Positions 42,819-51,156 of a stretch of DNA of 64,000 nucleotides are shown in pieces. The notes below the pieces were generated by a model. That model worked only from the letters and a program-made list of their open reading frames with translations. It ran no database searches and had not been told where the DNA came from. The translations under genes were made by a program, and so were the position numbers. The stretch lies in NCBI RefSeq assembly GCF_001741865.1, contig NZ_CP017147.1:5633001-5697000 (forward strand). Reading direction: 5' to 3'. How positions within the stretch are numbered: position 1 is the first letter of the stretch; each line of letters starts with the position of its first letter. Source of the stretch: Bosea vaviloviae (GTDB lineage Bacteria > Pseudomonadota > Alphaproteobacteria > Rhizobiales > Beijerinckiaceae).

Positions 42819-43757
42819 TCACGCCGCCTTCGCCTCCATCTTCAGGAACCCTGCGAGCTTGCCGGCAGACAGCCCCGCCTCATTCGCGATCCGCAGCGCC
42901 AGCGCCAGTGCGGCCGGGCGCGGCTGGCCGAGCGGGCGGTCGAGCCAGTAGGAGACCGGGTTCAGTGCGGTGCGGGGGTCGACCATCGCGACCCGCCCCG
43001 CCTCGACCTGGGCATGCGCCAGAGGCGGGCGGGCAAGAGCCAGCCCAAGCCCGCAGGCGGCAGCGTCGAGCACGAGATTATAGTCCTCGAACCTTCGATC
43101 CTGCGGGCGGGGGCGATAATCCAGCCCATGGCTCGCAAACCAGGCACGCCAGCCGGCTGCATCCGAATCATGGATCAGCGGATGTGCCAGCAGGCGCTCC
43201 GGCCGGCCCTGCCCGATCGCCCGGGCGAGCTCCGGCGAGGCGATCGGATAGCACCATTCCTCGAAAAGCTGCACCGAGATGCGGCCGGGCGCGCCGCCGC
43301 GCCCGCAGCGAATGGCGAGGTCGATGCCCTCATCGTCGAGATCGACACGACGGTGGTCGACCTGCAGCACGATGCGCAGGGCCGGATTGCCGCTCTCGAG
43401 CTGGCGCATGCGCGGCATCAGCCAGAGGCTGCAGACGGAGGGCGTCGCGCTGAAGCGCACCACGGCCGCGCCACGCGCTTCGGTCCAGCGATCCGAGGTG
43501 TCGGCGATCAGCGAGAAGGCCTCCTGCGTGCGCTGGAGCAGGCGCTGGCCCTCCGGCGTCAGCGCCACGCCGCGCGCCTGCCGCTCGAAGACGCGCAGGC
43601 CCAGCCAATGCTCCAGCTTGGCCACCTGCCGGCTGACCGCACCATGGGTCAGGTTCAGCGCCTCCGCTGCAGCCGAGAAGCTGCCGGTGCGCGCCGCGGT
43701 CTCGAAAGCGCGCAGCGTATCGAGCGGAGGAAGGTTCGAGCTGTGATCCATTCTCAC
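42819..43757 (-). CDS. LysR-family regulator (GcvA-like)
   Basis: This 312-residue protein has an N-terminal winged helix (LPPLDTLRAFETAARTGSFS, LNLTHGAVSRQVAKLEHWLG) and a periplasmic-binding-like effector domain with VVRFSATPSVCSLWLMPRM, then DEGIDLAIRCGRGG. This matches the GcvA/AmpR-like subgroup. It diverges from a DMT-family transporter gene across 48 bp, so that exporter is the likely target. Confidence 0.93.
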   Translation of the reverse strand: MRMDHSSNLPPLDTLRAFETAARTGSFSAAAEALNLTHGAVSRQVAKLEHWLGLRVFERQARGVALTPEGQRLLQRTQEAFSLIADTSDRWTEARGAAVVRFSATPSVCSLWLMPRMRQLESGNPALRIVLQVDHRRVDLDDEGIDLAIRCGRGGAPGRISVQLFEEWCYPIASPELARAIGQGRPERLLAHPLIHDSDAAGWRAWFASHGLDYRPRPQDRRFEDYNLVLDAAACGLGLALARPPLAHAQVEAGRVAMVDPRTALNPVSYWLDRPLGQPRPAALALALRIANEAGLSAGKLAGFLKMEAKAA

Positions 43758-43805
43758 AGCTCGCCCTCGAATTCATCGTTTGTCAATCAGCTGGGGCAGG
43801 TATCT

Positions 43806-44744
43806 ATGGCGGGTCATGCTCTCTCCTCGATGAGGTTCGCCATGACCGTTGCCTGCGCCGCAGCGCCGATCCCCGCCAAGTCCGCCTTCGACTCGACGAC
43901 GCTGGGGCTGGCGATCTTCACGATCATCGCCTGGGCCTCGGCCTTCCCCGCGATCCGCGCCGCGCTTGGCGGCTTCGGGGCGCTCGAACTCGGCGCCGTG
44001 CGCTTCGCCATCGCCGCCGTGCCGGCCGCGCTGTTCCTTGCCGTCACCAGGCCAAAGCTGCCGGAATGGCGCGACGCCTGGCGCTTCGGCTTCGGCGGGC
44101 TCGTCTTCGTCGCGGGCTATACCGTGCTGCTCAATCTCGGCCAGCAGACTGTCTCGGCAGGCGCAGCAAGCTTCATCATCAACATCAACCCGATCATCAC
44201 GGCAGCGCTCGCCATGCTGGTGCTGGGTGAGCGTTTCACCGGCAGCCAATGGCTCGGCAGCGCGATCTCGCTCGCCGGCGTCGGGGTGATTGCCTTCGGA
44301 CAGAACGGCGCGGCGCTCGATCTCGGCATCGGCGTGCTGCTCGTGCTCGGCGCGGCTTTGTGCAACTCGCTCACCACCATCGTGCAGAAGCCGCTCTTCG
44401 CTCAGCACAAGCCGCTGACGGTGACGGCCTGGAACATGGTGGTCGGCGGCCTCCTGCTCTCGCCCTTCCTGCCCAGCGGCATCGCCCAGGCGCAGACGGC
44501 CTCGACAGCCAGCCTCTACGCCATGTTCTATCTCGCCATCGTGCCGAGCCTGATCACCTACGCGACCTGGACGACGCTGCTCTCGCGCCTGCCGGCGGGC
44601 CGCGCCTCGAACCTGCTCTATGCCGCCCCGCCGGTCTCGCTCCTGATCAGCTATCTCTGGCTCGGCGAAGTGCCCAGCCTGCTCGGCATTCTCGGCGGTG
44701 CGATGGCGCTGGGCGGCGTCGTCATCGTCAATCTGAAGCGCTGA
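43806..44744 (+). CDS. DMT-family (EamA) transporter
   Basis: The 312-residue product has ten membrane segments in two EamA repeats: TLGLAIFTIIAWASAFPAIR opens the first and LGIGVLLVLGAALCNSLTTI the second. The family exports amino acids, metabolites or drugs. I chose the ATG at 43806, with in-frame ATGs at 43830 and 43842 as alternatives; the last would remove a poorly conserved leader. An open frame reaching far upstream is antisense to the LysR gene and not part of this protein. Confidence 0.87.
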   Translation: MAGHALSSMRFAMTVACAAAPIPAKSAFDSTTLGLAIFTIIAWASAFPAIRAALGGFGALELGAVRFAIAAVPAALFLAVTRPKLPEWRDAWRFGFGGLVFVAGYTVLLNLGQQTVSAGAASFIININPIITAALAMLVLGERFTGSQWLGSAISLAGVGVIAFGQNGAALDLGIGVLLVLGAALCNSLTTIVQKPLFAQHKPLTVTAWNMVVGGLLLSPFLPSGIAQAQTASTASLYAMFYLAIVPSLITYATWTTLLSRLPAGRASNLLYAAPPVSLLISYLWLGEVPSLLGILGGAMALGGVVIVNLKR

Positions 44745-44789
44745 CGCCGCGCTTCCAACCCGGCGGCGGGGCTGCGATACTGCCCCGCC

Positions 44790-45344
44790 ATGCCTGTGAC
44801 GATATTCCTCCTGCGCGCCGTCAATCTCGGCGGCGCCAGCACCATCAAGATGGCGGCCCTGCGCGCGCTCTGCCCGCCGCTGGGCCTTCGCCATGCCGCG
44901 ACCCTGCTGCAGAGCGGCAACCTCGTCGCCTCCCATGACGGCGAGGCGCGCGACACAATCGCCCTGAAGCTGGAAGAGGCGATCGCTGCCACGCATCCGA
45001 TGCGCCCGCGCGTGATTGCCCGCAGCGAGGCCGAGCTGCAGGACATCCTGACGCATTCTCCGCTGCGGGCCGCAGAGCGCCAACCGAACTGGCTTCTGGT
45101 GATGCCGCTCGACGCGGCCCCGGCCAAAGGCGCAATCGACCACCTGCGCGCCTGGCATAAGGGGCCCGAGGAGATCGGCCTGCGCGGCCGTGACCTCTAT
45201 CTGCACTACAGCGAGGGCATCGGCCGCTCGAAACTGACCAATGCCGTGATCGAAGGGCATCTCGGCGTGCAGGGCGCGGCGCGAAACTGGACGACACTGA
45301 CGAAGCTCGCGGCGCTGGCCCAGGAGGTCGCCGGCCATGGCTGA
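44790..45344 (+). CDS. DUF1697 protein
   Basis: The 184-residue product matches the DUF1697 family throughout: IFLLRAVNLGGASTIKMAAL near the start, AATLLQSGNLVASHD, and GIGRSKLTNAVIEGHLGVQG with ARNWTTLTKLAALA at the end. The function is unknown; the family is a two-domain ferredoxin-like fold. Its last codons overlap the next gene, an acetyltransferase, by eight bases, so they are coupled. Confidence 0.9.
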   Translation: MPVTIFLLRAVNLGGASTIKMAALRALCPPLGLRHAATLLQSGNLVASHDGEARDTIALKLEEAIAATHPMRPRVIARSEAELQDILTHSPLRAAERQPNWLLVMPLDAAPAKGAIDHLRAWHKGPEEIGLRGRDLYLHYSEGIGRSKLTNAVIEGHLGVQGAARNWTTLTKLAALAQEVAGHG

Positions 45345-45876
45345 GACTGAAGGCGACGTCACGATCAGGCAGGTCAGTGCCACTGACGCGGAAGCCTATC
45401 GGGCCTTGCGCCTCCAGGCGTTGCTTCAGGCGCCCGAGGCCTTTGGCGCGAGCCATGCCGACGAGGCGGCGCGCCCGCTCGCAGCCTTCATCGCGCGCAT
45501 CACGCCTGCCCCGCCGAGCCTCGTCTTCGGGGCATTCGCGAAGGCGGAGCTGGTCGGCATGGCGGGTTTCCTCGCTGGGAACTCCGAGAAGAACCGGCAT
45601 CGCGGCACGCTCTGGGGCGTCTATCTCGCACCGGACTGGCGCGGCCGCGGTATCGCCCGTGCTCTGGTCGAGGCGGTGAGAGCCCATGCGGCGCAGCATG
45701 TGCTGGTGCTGCAGGCGCGCGCCGTGACGACCAACAGCGTCGCACTGCGCCTCTATGAACAGCTTGGCTTCAAACCCTACGGCATCGAATCGAAGGCGCT
45801 ACGCATCGACGGCGCGCTTTTCGACGAGGCGCTGCTGGCGCTGGATTTTTCGGAGGCCGAGCAGGTGGATGGCTGA
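45337..45876 (+). CDS. GNAT-family N-acetyltransferase
   Basis: This 179-residue GNAT fold has the acetyl-CoA pyrophosphate-binding loop in YLAPDWRGRGIARALVEAV and the closing ALRLYEQLGFKPYGIESKAL. It would transfer acetyl from acetyl-CoA to an amine; the substrate is unknown. It overlaps the DUF1697 gene. Its last 120 bases, from VALRLYE onward, are repeated with about ten differences at 48826-48946, beyond the phospholipase-like cargo. As with the hydrolase at 1456, this may be a hybrid gene whose 3' end arrived with the island. Confidence 0.9.
   Translation: MAETEGDVTIRQVSATDAEAYRALRLQALLQAPEAFGASHADEAARPLAAFIARITPAPPSLVFGAFAKAELVGMAGFLAGNSEKNRHRGTLWGVYLAPDWRGRGIARALVEAVRAHAAQHVLVLQARAVTTNSVALRLYEQLGFKPYGIESKALRIDGALFDEALLALDFSEAEQVDG
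45737..45857 (+). repeat. Left imperfect direct repeat of island 2
   Basis: These 121 bases of the GNAT gene 3' region align without gaps to 48826-48946 with about ten mismatches by eye. The copies bracket the PI-PLC-like gene and its paralogous partner. Confidence 0.9.
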
Positions 45877-46247
45877 TCGAACGCTCAGCCCCATCCTGCC
45901 GCTTGGCAAAAACGGTACCGACTTTTGATGTTTACGGAAGATCTAATCCGTAAGGTTCATACTCACGACATCGTCAACTTCAAGCGGAAGGCGAGCCTCG
46001 ACGAGAGTGGCTGTTCCAGCGGAGCTGGTCGGGATTGCTCAGCCAGAGCTGCTACGAATTGAGTGCGCTCTCGGAACAAATTGACCCGCCTGCACCTGCG
46101 CTCTCACCCAGCCTGCAGTGCCGCGAGTTGCAGCGCCTGTTCGCTGACGGCGAGACGATGGTCGGGAGGAAGTCCCGGATCCCAGGTGGGCTTCGGGAAG
46201 ACCGCGCGCCGTTGCGCCGATCATGCGTGTCCCAGGCGCGCGAATGC
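45877..46247. other. 371-bp gap at the left side of island 2, with a 22-bp dyad
   Basis: No gene is recognised. TTACGG and CCGTAA (45932-45953) flank a centre with AGATCT, about 55 bases after the GNAT stop codon. The dyad might be a recombination or regulator site at the island boundary. Confidence 0.45.
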
Positions 46248-47807
46248 TCATCCTTCGTTGTCGGATACGCTGAACTCGTCGGGAAACTCGAAATAGCGGA
46301 AATTGGACGCGATCATGAGCTGCGTGATGGTCATCGGCCCATAGGTGCTCGTCAGATAAGCCGTGTCCTCGAAATCGAACAACGACCAGCCGAGGCTACG
46401 CGGGCGCTTTTCGCCGGACTGCTGCCCGAAATAGCTGAGGATGAAACCGATGGTCTGGACCTTGAAAACAGCCGCCTGCGCGGCGGTGGCGAAGTTCACG
46501 AGAAGCTCACCGGATTCCGCATGGCCCATCGCCGCGAGCCAGATGCGAAACTTTTCCGCATCGTGGCTCGGGTACGGAAGAACCCACTGATACTGGTCCT
46601 GGATGTAGAGCGGAAACAGCCGCGTTGGCGGCCGCTCATCGAAATGCTGGCCGCTGGGATCCAGCTTAGGCGCCGGAATGGTTGGGCCAAAGCGCTCGTC
46701 GTCCAGCTCCGTCTCTTCGAGGCGATTCAGGAAATAGATCTTTCCGCGGACCTCCTTCAGCGTCGGCAATCCGCTGCTGATCAGTTTGGGAACGTCGTCG
46801 ATCTGCGCGGCGAGAGCGTCATAAACCAGCCCTTTTTGCTTTTCGAAGCCGCCCCAATCCTCGATCTTGAGCATGGCGGCAACAAATTCGTCCGGATGTT
46901 CATCGAGGAACCGCATGATTTCGCCGAGCACGCTGGCGAAGAGATCGAAGTCTCCCCTGACGGGCCCCTTCCCGTGTGCCGTGCCGAAATAGAAGCCGCC
47001 AGCGTCCTGGAACACGGATAGGCGGATGTCGAGCAGGCGAATGCCGCTCATGAGCTGCTGGTAGATCGTGCGCTCATGACATGACCATGGATCCCAGAAC
47101 CCGCCCGCGCCGACGGCGGCGCTGTCATGCGTGCCGGGAAGGTTGATGTCCGAGATGAGGATGCTCGGGGCCAGCCCACTCAGCCAGTCCGGCTGATCCG
47201 GTATGCGATAGGTCGTGCCGAACCATGGCTGCAGCCCGAAGGCATTCTTGTTGGAGTGGGTGATATTGAACATCTCGCGAATCGTTGCCGCTTCGGTCGT
47301 CACCGGAATGATCGGCGCGCCCGAACCGCGATATGCGATCGCCGGGCTTCCGACCCACCAGTTATTGCCGTCCGAGTTGCTGCCCTGGCCCGTATACAGG
47401 AGGATCGTATAGGGCGTCCTGTCATCGAAGTCGGGCGTCGCCGCAGCGCCGATATCGATGGTCACATAGAGACCGAAGAAGAAATTGAGCTCCCGCGGCA
47501 CCCGGTCGCCAGCCGAGGGGTTGTACATATGGTCCTCGCCTTCGCATTCCGCGATGAACGCCTGGGCGATCGGGCTGGTCTTGTGGCGCCCGCAGACGAC
47601 CGTGATCTCCCATGTGTAGCCGTTCTGGTTGATCTTGAGCGGCTGGCCGTCGGGGTCGGGGCCGGGCTGGCCGGCGCTGATCTGGAAGCTGTTGTTGACA
47701 TATTGGACATTGAGGATCTTTGGGCTCGTCAGCGACACCATGTTGTCATGGGGCTCGACGCCTCCGACCGCTTCCGGATGCGATGCGCTCAAGACCTGTT
47801 CAGGCAT
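46248..47807 (-). CDS. PI-PLC-like phosphodiesterase with an unrecognised N-terminal domain
   Basis: In this 519-residue protein residues 205-480 show PI-PLC X-domain features: INLPGTHDSA with His227 and Asp228, SGIRLLDIRL, FGTAHG with the second catalytic His278, then FLDEHPDEFVAAMLKIED. Such enzymes cleave phosphatidylinositol or related lipids without calcium in the bacterial type. Residues 20-197 form a separate domain of unknown family, paralogous to the neighbouring 185-residue protein. There is no signal peptide. AAGGAG lies seven bases before the ATG. The position between duplicated GNAT 3' ends marks it as accessory cargo. Toxin, effector or lipid-modifying roles are all possible; I cannot choose from sequence. 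Confidence 0.8.
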   Translation of the reverse strand: MPEQVLSASHPEAVGGVEPHDNMVSLTSPKILNVQYVNNSFQISAGQPGPDPDGQPLKINQNGYTWEITVVCGRHKTSPIAQAFIAECEGEDHMYNPSAGDRVPRELNFFFGLYVTIDIGAAATPDFDDRTPYTILLYTGQGSNSDGNNWWVGSPAIAYRGSGAPIIPVTTEAATIREMFNITHSNKNAFGLQPWFGTTYRIPDQPDWLSGLAPSILISDINLPGTHDSAAVGAGGFWDPWSCHERTIYQQLMSGIRLLDIRLSVFQDAGGFYFGTAHGKGPVRGDFDLFASVLGEIMRFLDEHPDEFVAAMLKIEDWGGFEKQKGLVYDALAAQIDDVPKLISSGLPTLKEVRGKIYFLNRLEETELDDERFGPTIPAPKLDPSGQHFDERPPTRLFPLYIQDQYQWVLPYPSHDAEKFRIWLAAMGHAESGELLVNFATAAQAAVFKVQTIGFILSYFGQQSGEKRPRSLGWSLFDFEDTAYLTSTYGPMTITQLMIASNFRYFEFPDEFSVSDNEG

Positions 47808-47844
47808 GGGGGTGTCTCCTTCACTCGAAGGGAATAGTCGAAGG

Positions 47845-48402
47845 TCAGAACCAAGCGTTCAGTGCGAACCCGCTGTCGGTGTGCCATCCGAGCTCGAACA
47901 CCTGGGCTGTCAGTCCGCTCGGCGAGATGAGCGGGAGCACCGCGCTTTTCCCGTCCGGCGCGGCGATCGCGCCGCCGCCGATCCACCAGTTGTTGGCGAG
48001 AAGCCAGCTACCCTGGCCGAGATAGATGTTGGTGTTGAACGTCTCGTCGCCAATCAGGAAGGTGACGACCACGCCGAAATAGAAATTGAGCTCCTCCGGC
48101 GATCGATCGCCGATTTTCTCCAGCTTGTAGAGATGATCCTCGCCGCCGCAGATATTCTTGAAGGACTGCGCGACCGGCCTGGTCTTCACCCGGGCGCCGG
48201 GCATGTTGAGCTTCCACGTGCCGCCTTCCGTGGGCTTTGGAATCTCAGGTTCCAGATCGTGTGGCATGCCGTCGGAAAAGACGAGCGACCCCTTGATGTA
48301 GACGATGTTCTGTATCGCTTCTGAGGAGAGCAGCACAATATTGTCGGGCAACGCGTCCGGCACGCTCGCATCTCCGCCCTGACGATGGTCGACATCGGTC
48401 AT
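47845..48402 (-). CDS. Stand-alone copy of the unrecognised domain
   Basis: This 185-residue protein aligns over most of its length to residues 20-197 of the downstream PI-PLC-like protein. Shared blocks are TRPVAQSF/TSPIAQAF, CGGEDHLY/CEGEDHMY, GDRSPEELNFYFG/GDRVPRELNFFFG, NNWWIGGGAIA/NNWWVGSPAIA and a final FALNAWF/FGLQPWF. I do not recognise the family. It seems beta-rich, without signal peptide or membrane segment. I chose the ATG at 48402 because GGGAGGG lies just upstream. It is 37 bases before the PI-PLC gene on the same strand, so they form an operon. It could be an immunity partner, a subunit or a binding module. Confidence 0.75.
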   Translation of the reverse strand: MTDVDHRQGGDASVPDALPDNIVLLSSEAIQNIVYIKGSLVFSDGMPHDLEPEIPKPTEGGTWKLNMPGARVKTRPVAQSFKNICGGEDHLYKLEKIGDRSPEELNFYFGVVVTFLIGDETFNTNIYLGQGSWLLANNWWIGGGAIAAPDGKSAVLPLISPSGLTAQVFELGWHTDSGFALNAWF

Positions 48403-48825
48403 CGAGCCCTCCCACGACTTGAAAGAGGCATGCTGCGGCGCACACAACAGCCTTGGTTGCGGTTCCTCAGAGCGATAGCAAAGAAATCGGGAACGCCAGA
48501 ATACAACAGGTCGCAAAGCACAAATCAAGCATAGAACATGGGCTTTTGGCCTTGTTTGCGGGCAATTGTGTTTTGAACATTTGTCCGGCTCAGGAAGATC
48601 CCTCTATGCCGAGTTTCCTCCCCTAGGGCGGACGCAGCAGTCCCGACGGCCTGCAGCCGCTCCACTGGCAGTAGGAGCAAAACAGGTTCCTCCATGGCCC
48701 CCGACAGGGCTTCGAGAGATCCTCTATGATCGAGGCCGTTCTTTCGACGGACGACGCAAAGCGGGTAGCAGAGTCACTACGTCGTCTGAGGCAAATCGGC
48801 CTAAGCGACGCTGCAAATACTGACG
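48403..48825. other. 423-bp gap at the right side of island 2
   Basis: No gene is recognised before the GNAT fragment. The region must hold the promoter of the minus-strand two-gene operon. An open frame starts at 48726 and runs into the GNAT fragment, but its first 33 codons have no family resemblance. Confidence 0.45.
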
Positions 48826-48959
48826 GCGTCGCGCTGCGCCTCTATGAACGCCTCGGCTTCAAGCCCTATGGCATCGAATCGAAGGCGCTGCGCATCGATG
48901 GCACGTTTTTCGACGAGGCGCTGCTGGCGCTGGATTTTTCGGAGGCGGCGCCCGACTGA
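48826..48959 (+). pseudogene. 3' fragment of GNAT acetyltransferase gene (right repeat of island 2)
   Basis: The frame reads GVALRLYERLGFKPYGIESK and continues to FDEALLALDFSEAAPD before TGA, matching the tail of the intact GNAT protein at 45337-45876. Only the last third of the acetyl-CoA-binding half is present. The downstream flank then continues with ordinary chromosomal genes. It is most simply the resident gene's 3' end displaced by cargo. Confidence 0.85.
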
Positions 48960-48979
48960 GCGCCGCGTCGCCGTATCGA

Positions 48980-49240
48980 TCAGCGCGTTCGACGCTCCAG
49001 CGCTTCGGCAAGCCAGACCACGGCCTTGCGCGCCGCGAGCAGGGCCTCGTCCTTGGTCTTGTAGCTCAGGCCGGAATAGTGCTGCACCGGCGTCCAGGCG
49101 CCGCCATCCTCGACGTCGCGCCGGAATTCCTCGAAGCCGAGGCTGCCATCCGGACGCGAGAAGCAATCGACGCAACGATCATGCTCGGCGTTCTCGACGC
49201 TGTCGAAGACGAGCCAGGACGGGTCGATGCGCCCAGACAT
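48980..49240 (-). CDS. Conserved hypothetical small protein
   Basis: The 86-residue product begins MSGRIDPSWLVFDSVENAEH, has two cysteines in RCVDCFSRPDGSLGFEEFRR, then GGAWTPVQHYSGLSYKTKDE and a helical tail. I do not recognise a named family. GAAGGAT lies directly before the ATG. It begins eight bases after the CFA-type methyltransferase stop codon on the same strand, so it is the distal gene of that operon. Confidence 0.7.
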   Translation of the reverse strand: MSGRIDPSWLVFDSVENAEHDRCVDCFSRPDGSLGFEEFRRDVEDGGAWTPVQHYSGLSYKTKDEALLAARKAVVWLAEALERRTR

Positions 49241-49248
49241 ATCCTTCT

Positions 49249-50508
49249 TCAGAATCCCCGCGCTTCTAGCGCCTTCTCGGCATCCGTGATGTAGTCGCGC
49301 ACCACCGGCACCGCGCTCTTATGCGGGCCGAGCAGGAGCTGGAAGACCATGTCGCCGCCAATGTCGAAGGAGATCTCGCAGGCCGAGAGATAGAACTCCC
49401 ACATCCGCGCGAAGCGCTCGCCCATCATCGTCACGACCTCCGGCCGATGGGCCATGAAGCGCTCGCGCCAGGCATGGAGCGTCCAGTGGTAGTGCCGCCG
49501 CCAGAACTCGCAATCCGACGACCACAGGCCTGTCTGCTCGACCGCAGCGAAGACCTCCGACATCGCCGGCGCGTAGCCGCCCGGGAAGATGTATTTGTCG
49601 AAGAACGGCCCGGTGAAGCCCGGCGGCCCGACGCGGCCGATGCAGTGCACCAGCGCAATGCCGTCCGGCGTCAGCAGGTCACGAATGGCCTCGAAATATT
49701 CAAGGTAATGCGCGACGCCGACATGCTCCATCATGCCGACCGAGACGACACGGTCGAAACTGCCCTTGAGTTCGCGATAGTCCTTGTTGATGAAAGTCAC
49801 GGCATCACCGACGCCCGCCGCCTCGGCACGCTTCTGCGCGGCGGCCATCTGGTCGGGCGAGACGTTGAGCCCCGTCACCTTCGCGCCGCAGGCCTTGGCG
49901 AGATAGATCGCGAGCTCGCCCCAGCCCGAGCCGATATCGAGCACGGTCATGCCCGGCTCGATCTTCAGCTTGGCCGCGAGGTGGCGCAGCTTGGCCTTCT
50001 GTGCAGCTTCCAGCCCGACCTCGGGGCTGTGCCAATAGGCACAGGAATAGGTCATCGTCTCGTCGAGCCAGAGCTTATAGAACTCGGTCGGGATGTCGTA
50101 GTGGTGCTTGACCTTCTTGCCGGCGAGCCCGAGCGGATTGTGCATGCGCAAGCGCCGGATGCGGAAGCGGATATTGCGGACGACCTTCTGGATCGGGTGC
50201 TTGCGCAACTCCTTGCGCTGCATCCAGAACAGCGACAGCAGATCGTGGATCGACGAGCCGTCCTCGAAATCAATCCGGCCGTCCATATAGCCTTCGGCCA
50301 GCGCCATCTCCGGATTGAGGAAGATCTCGCGTTCGATCTTGTCGTCATGGAAGCGAACGGTGACGGCCGGCGCCGTCTTCATCTGGCCCGCGAACAGGAT
50401 CTCGGCCGGCCCGGAGCCGAAGACATGGCGCTGGTTGTCAGGGGTTATCACGGTCAGCCGGCCGTGCCGGACGAAGCGCTTCAACAGCTTGGGTAGCAAA
50501 AACATCAT
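49249..50508 (-). CDS. Cyclopropane-fatty-acyl-phospholipid synthase family methyltransferase
   Basis: The 419-residue product has the CFA synthase layout: an N-terminal lipid-binding domain with ALAEGYMDGRIDF, then HYDIPTEFYKLWLDETMTYS, the SAM motif VLDIGSGWGELAIYLAKACG, GMMEHVGVAHYLEYF and a C-terminal FYLSACEISFDIGGDMVFQL. It would use SAM to methylenate or methylate unsaturated acyl chains of membrane phospholipids. An ATG at 50508 fits the N-terminus; a much longer open frame upstream lacks similarity. A small gene follows after eight bases. Confidence 0.92.
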   Translation of the reverse strand: MMFLLPKLLKRFVRHGRLTVITPDNQRHVFGSGPAEILFAGQMKTAPAVTVRFHDDKIEREIFLNPEMALAEGYMDGRIDFEDGSSIHDLLSLFWMQRKELRKHPIQKVVRNIRFRIRRLRMHNPLGLAGKKVKHHYDIPTEFYKLWLDETMTYSCAYWHSPEVGLEAAQKAKLRHLAAKLKIEPGMTVLDIGSGWGELAIYLAKACGAKVTGLNVSPDQMAAAQKRAEAAGVGDAVTFINKDYRELKGSFDRVVSVGMMEHVGVAHYLEYFEAIRDLLTPDGIALVHCIGRVGPPGFTGPFFDKYIFPGGYAPAMSEVFAAVEQTGLWSSDCEFWRRHYHWTLHAWRERFMAHRPEVVTMMGERFARMWEFYLSACEISFDIGGDMVFQLLLGPHKSAVPVVRDYITDAEKALEARGF

Positions 50509-50658
50509 CGCCCTCGGATTCGCTCGAAGCTTAGAGCCGGCGCCGCGCTTGGCAAGCCGCGCGCCCTCGCCGCCTCGCGGAGGCGCTGCCTCCAGCCTCG
50601 CGCAACCCCACTGGATCAGGTTCTCGGGCCGAAGCGCAACGGCAAGAAGGCAACGCGC

Positions 50659-51021
50659 ATGGAAAAACGAAGCTCGAAGCGCTCGCGCTCGCGCCTGCGC
50701 TCGGCGAAGCTGTTCGACGCCTCGCAGCGTTTCCTCGTCGAGTGTCGCATCATCGACCTGTCGCCGAGCGGTGCCCGGTTGAAGCCGGAGAGCGACCGGC
50801 CGTTGCCGCTTGAGCTTTTCTATCACGACGACGACAAAATCTTCGCGCCGGCCGCCCTCATCTGGATCAAGAAGCGCGAGATCGGCATCCGCTTTCTCGA
50901 CGAGGTCACAGCCGAGGACAAGGCGGAGGCCCCCGAGACTCCCGAAGCGGAGTTGCGAAACGCTTCGCCATCGGCCGAGAGCCGGATGATGTCAGATGGA
51001 ACACGAAGTGATCCCATCTGA
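50659..51021 (+). CDS. PilZ-domain protein
   Basis: This 120-residue single PilZ domain has a basic N-terminus (MEKRSSKRSRSRLRSAK) supplying the R-x-x-x-R motif region and IIDLSPSGARLKPE, the D-x-S-x-x-G motif. PilZ domains bind c-di-GMP, so this may be an effector for cyclases such as the PAS-GGDEF-EAL protein in this window. The C-terminal 35 residues are low-complexity and acidic. AAGG precedes the ATG. It diverges from the CFA-type gene. Confidence 0.87.
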   Translation: MEKRSSKRSRSRLRSAKLFDASQRFLVECRIIDLSPSGARLKPESDRPLPLELFYHDDDKIFAPAALIWIKKREIGIRFLDEVTAEDKAEAPETPEAELRNASPSAESRMMSDGTRSDPI

Positions 51022-51048
51022 CATCTGAATCCGTCTCTCATCCCGGAG

Positions 51049-51103
51049 TGAGAGCGGGATCAATGCGAAAAACCGGTTTCCACTTTTCCGCATCCTGCTC
51101 TAG
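51049..51103. repeat. Family B repeat copy
   Basis: AGAGCGGGATCAATGCGAAA is followed by AACCGG and TTTCCACTTTTCCGCATCC with GCTCT at the end, so it can form an imperfect hairpin. It resembles 63682-63732 most closely. Confidence 0.65.
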
Positions 51104-51156
51104 TCGTGGCGGGACCGGCCGCAGGAGGCTGCCGGCAAGCGGCGAACGGCGAGACC

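Noticed and set aside
42678..43805. Long N-terminal extension of the DMT transporter frame
   Set aside because: The extension is antisense to the LysR gene; similarity to EamA transporters begins only near 43806.
46035..47021. 328-codon open frame on the plus strand in island 2
   Set aside because: Mostly antisense to the PI-PLC-like gene; composition is shadow-like and there is no ribosome-binding site.
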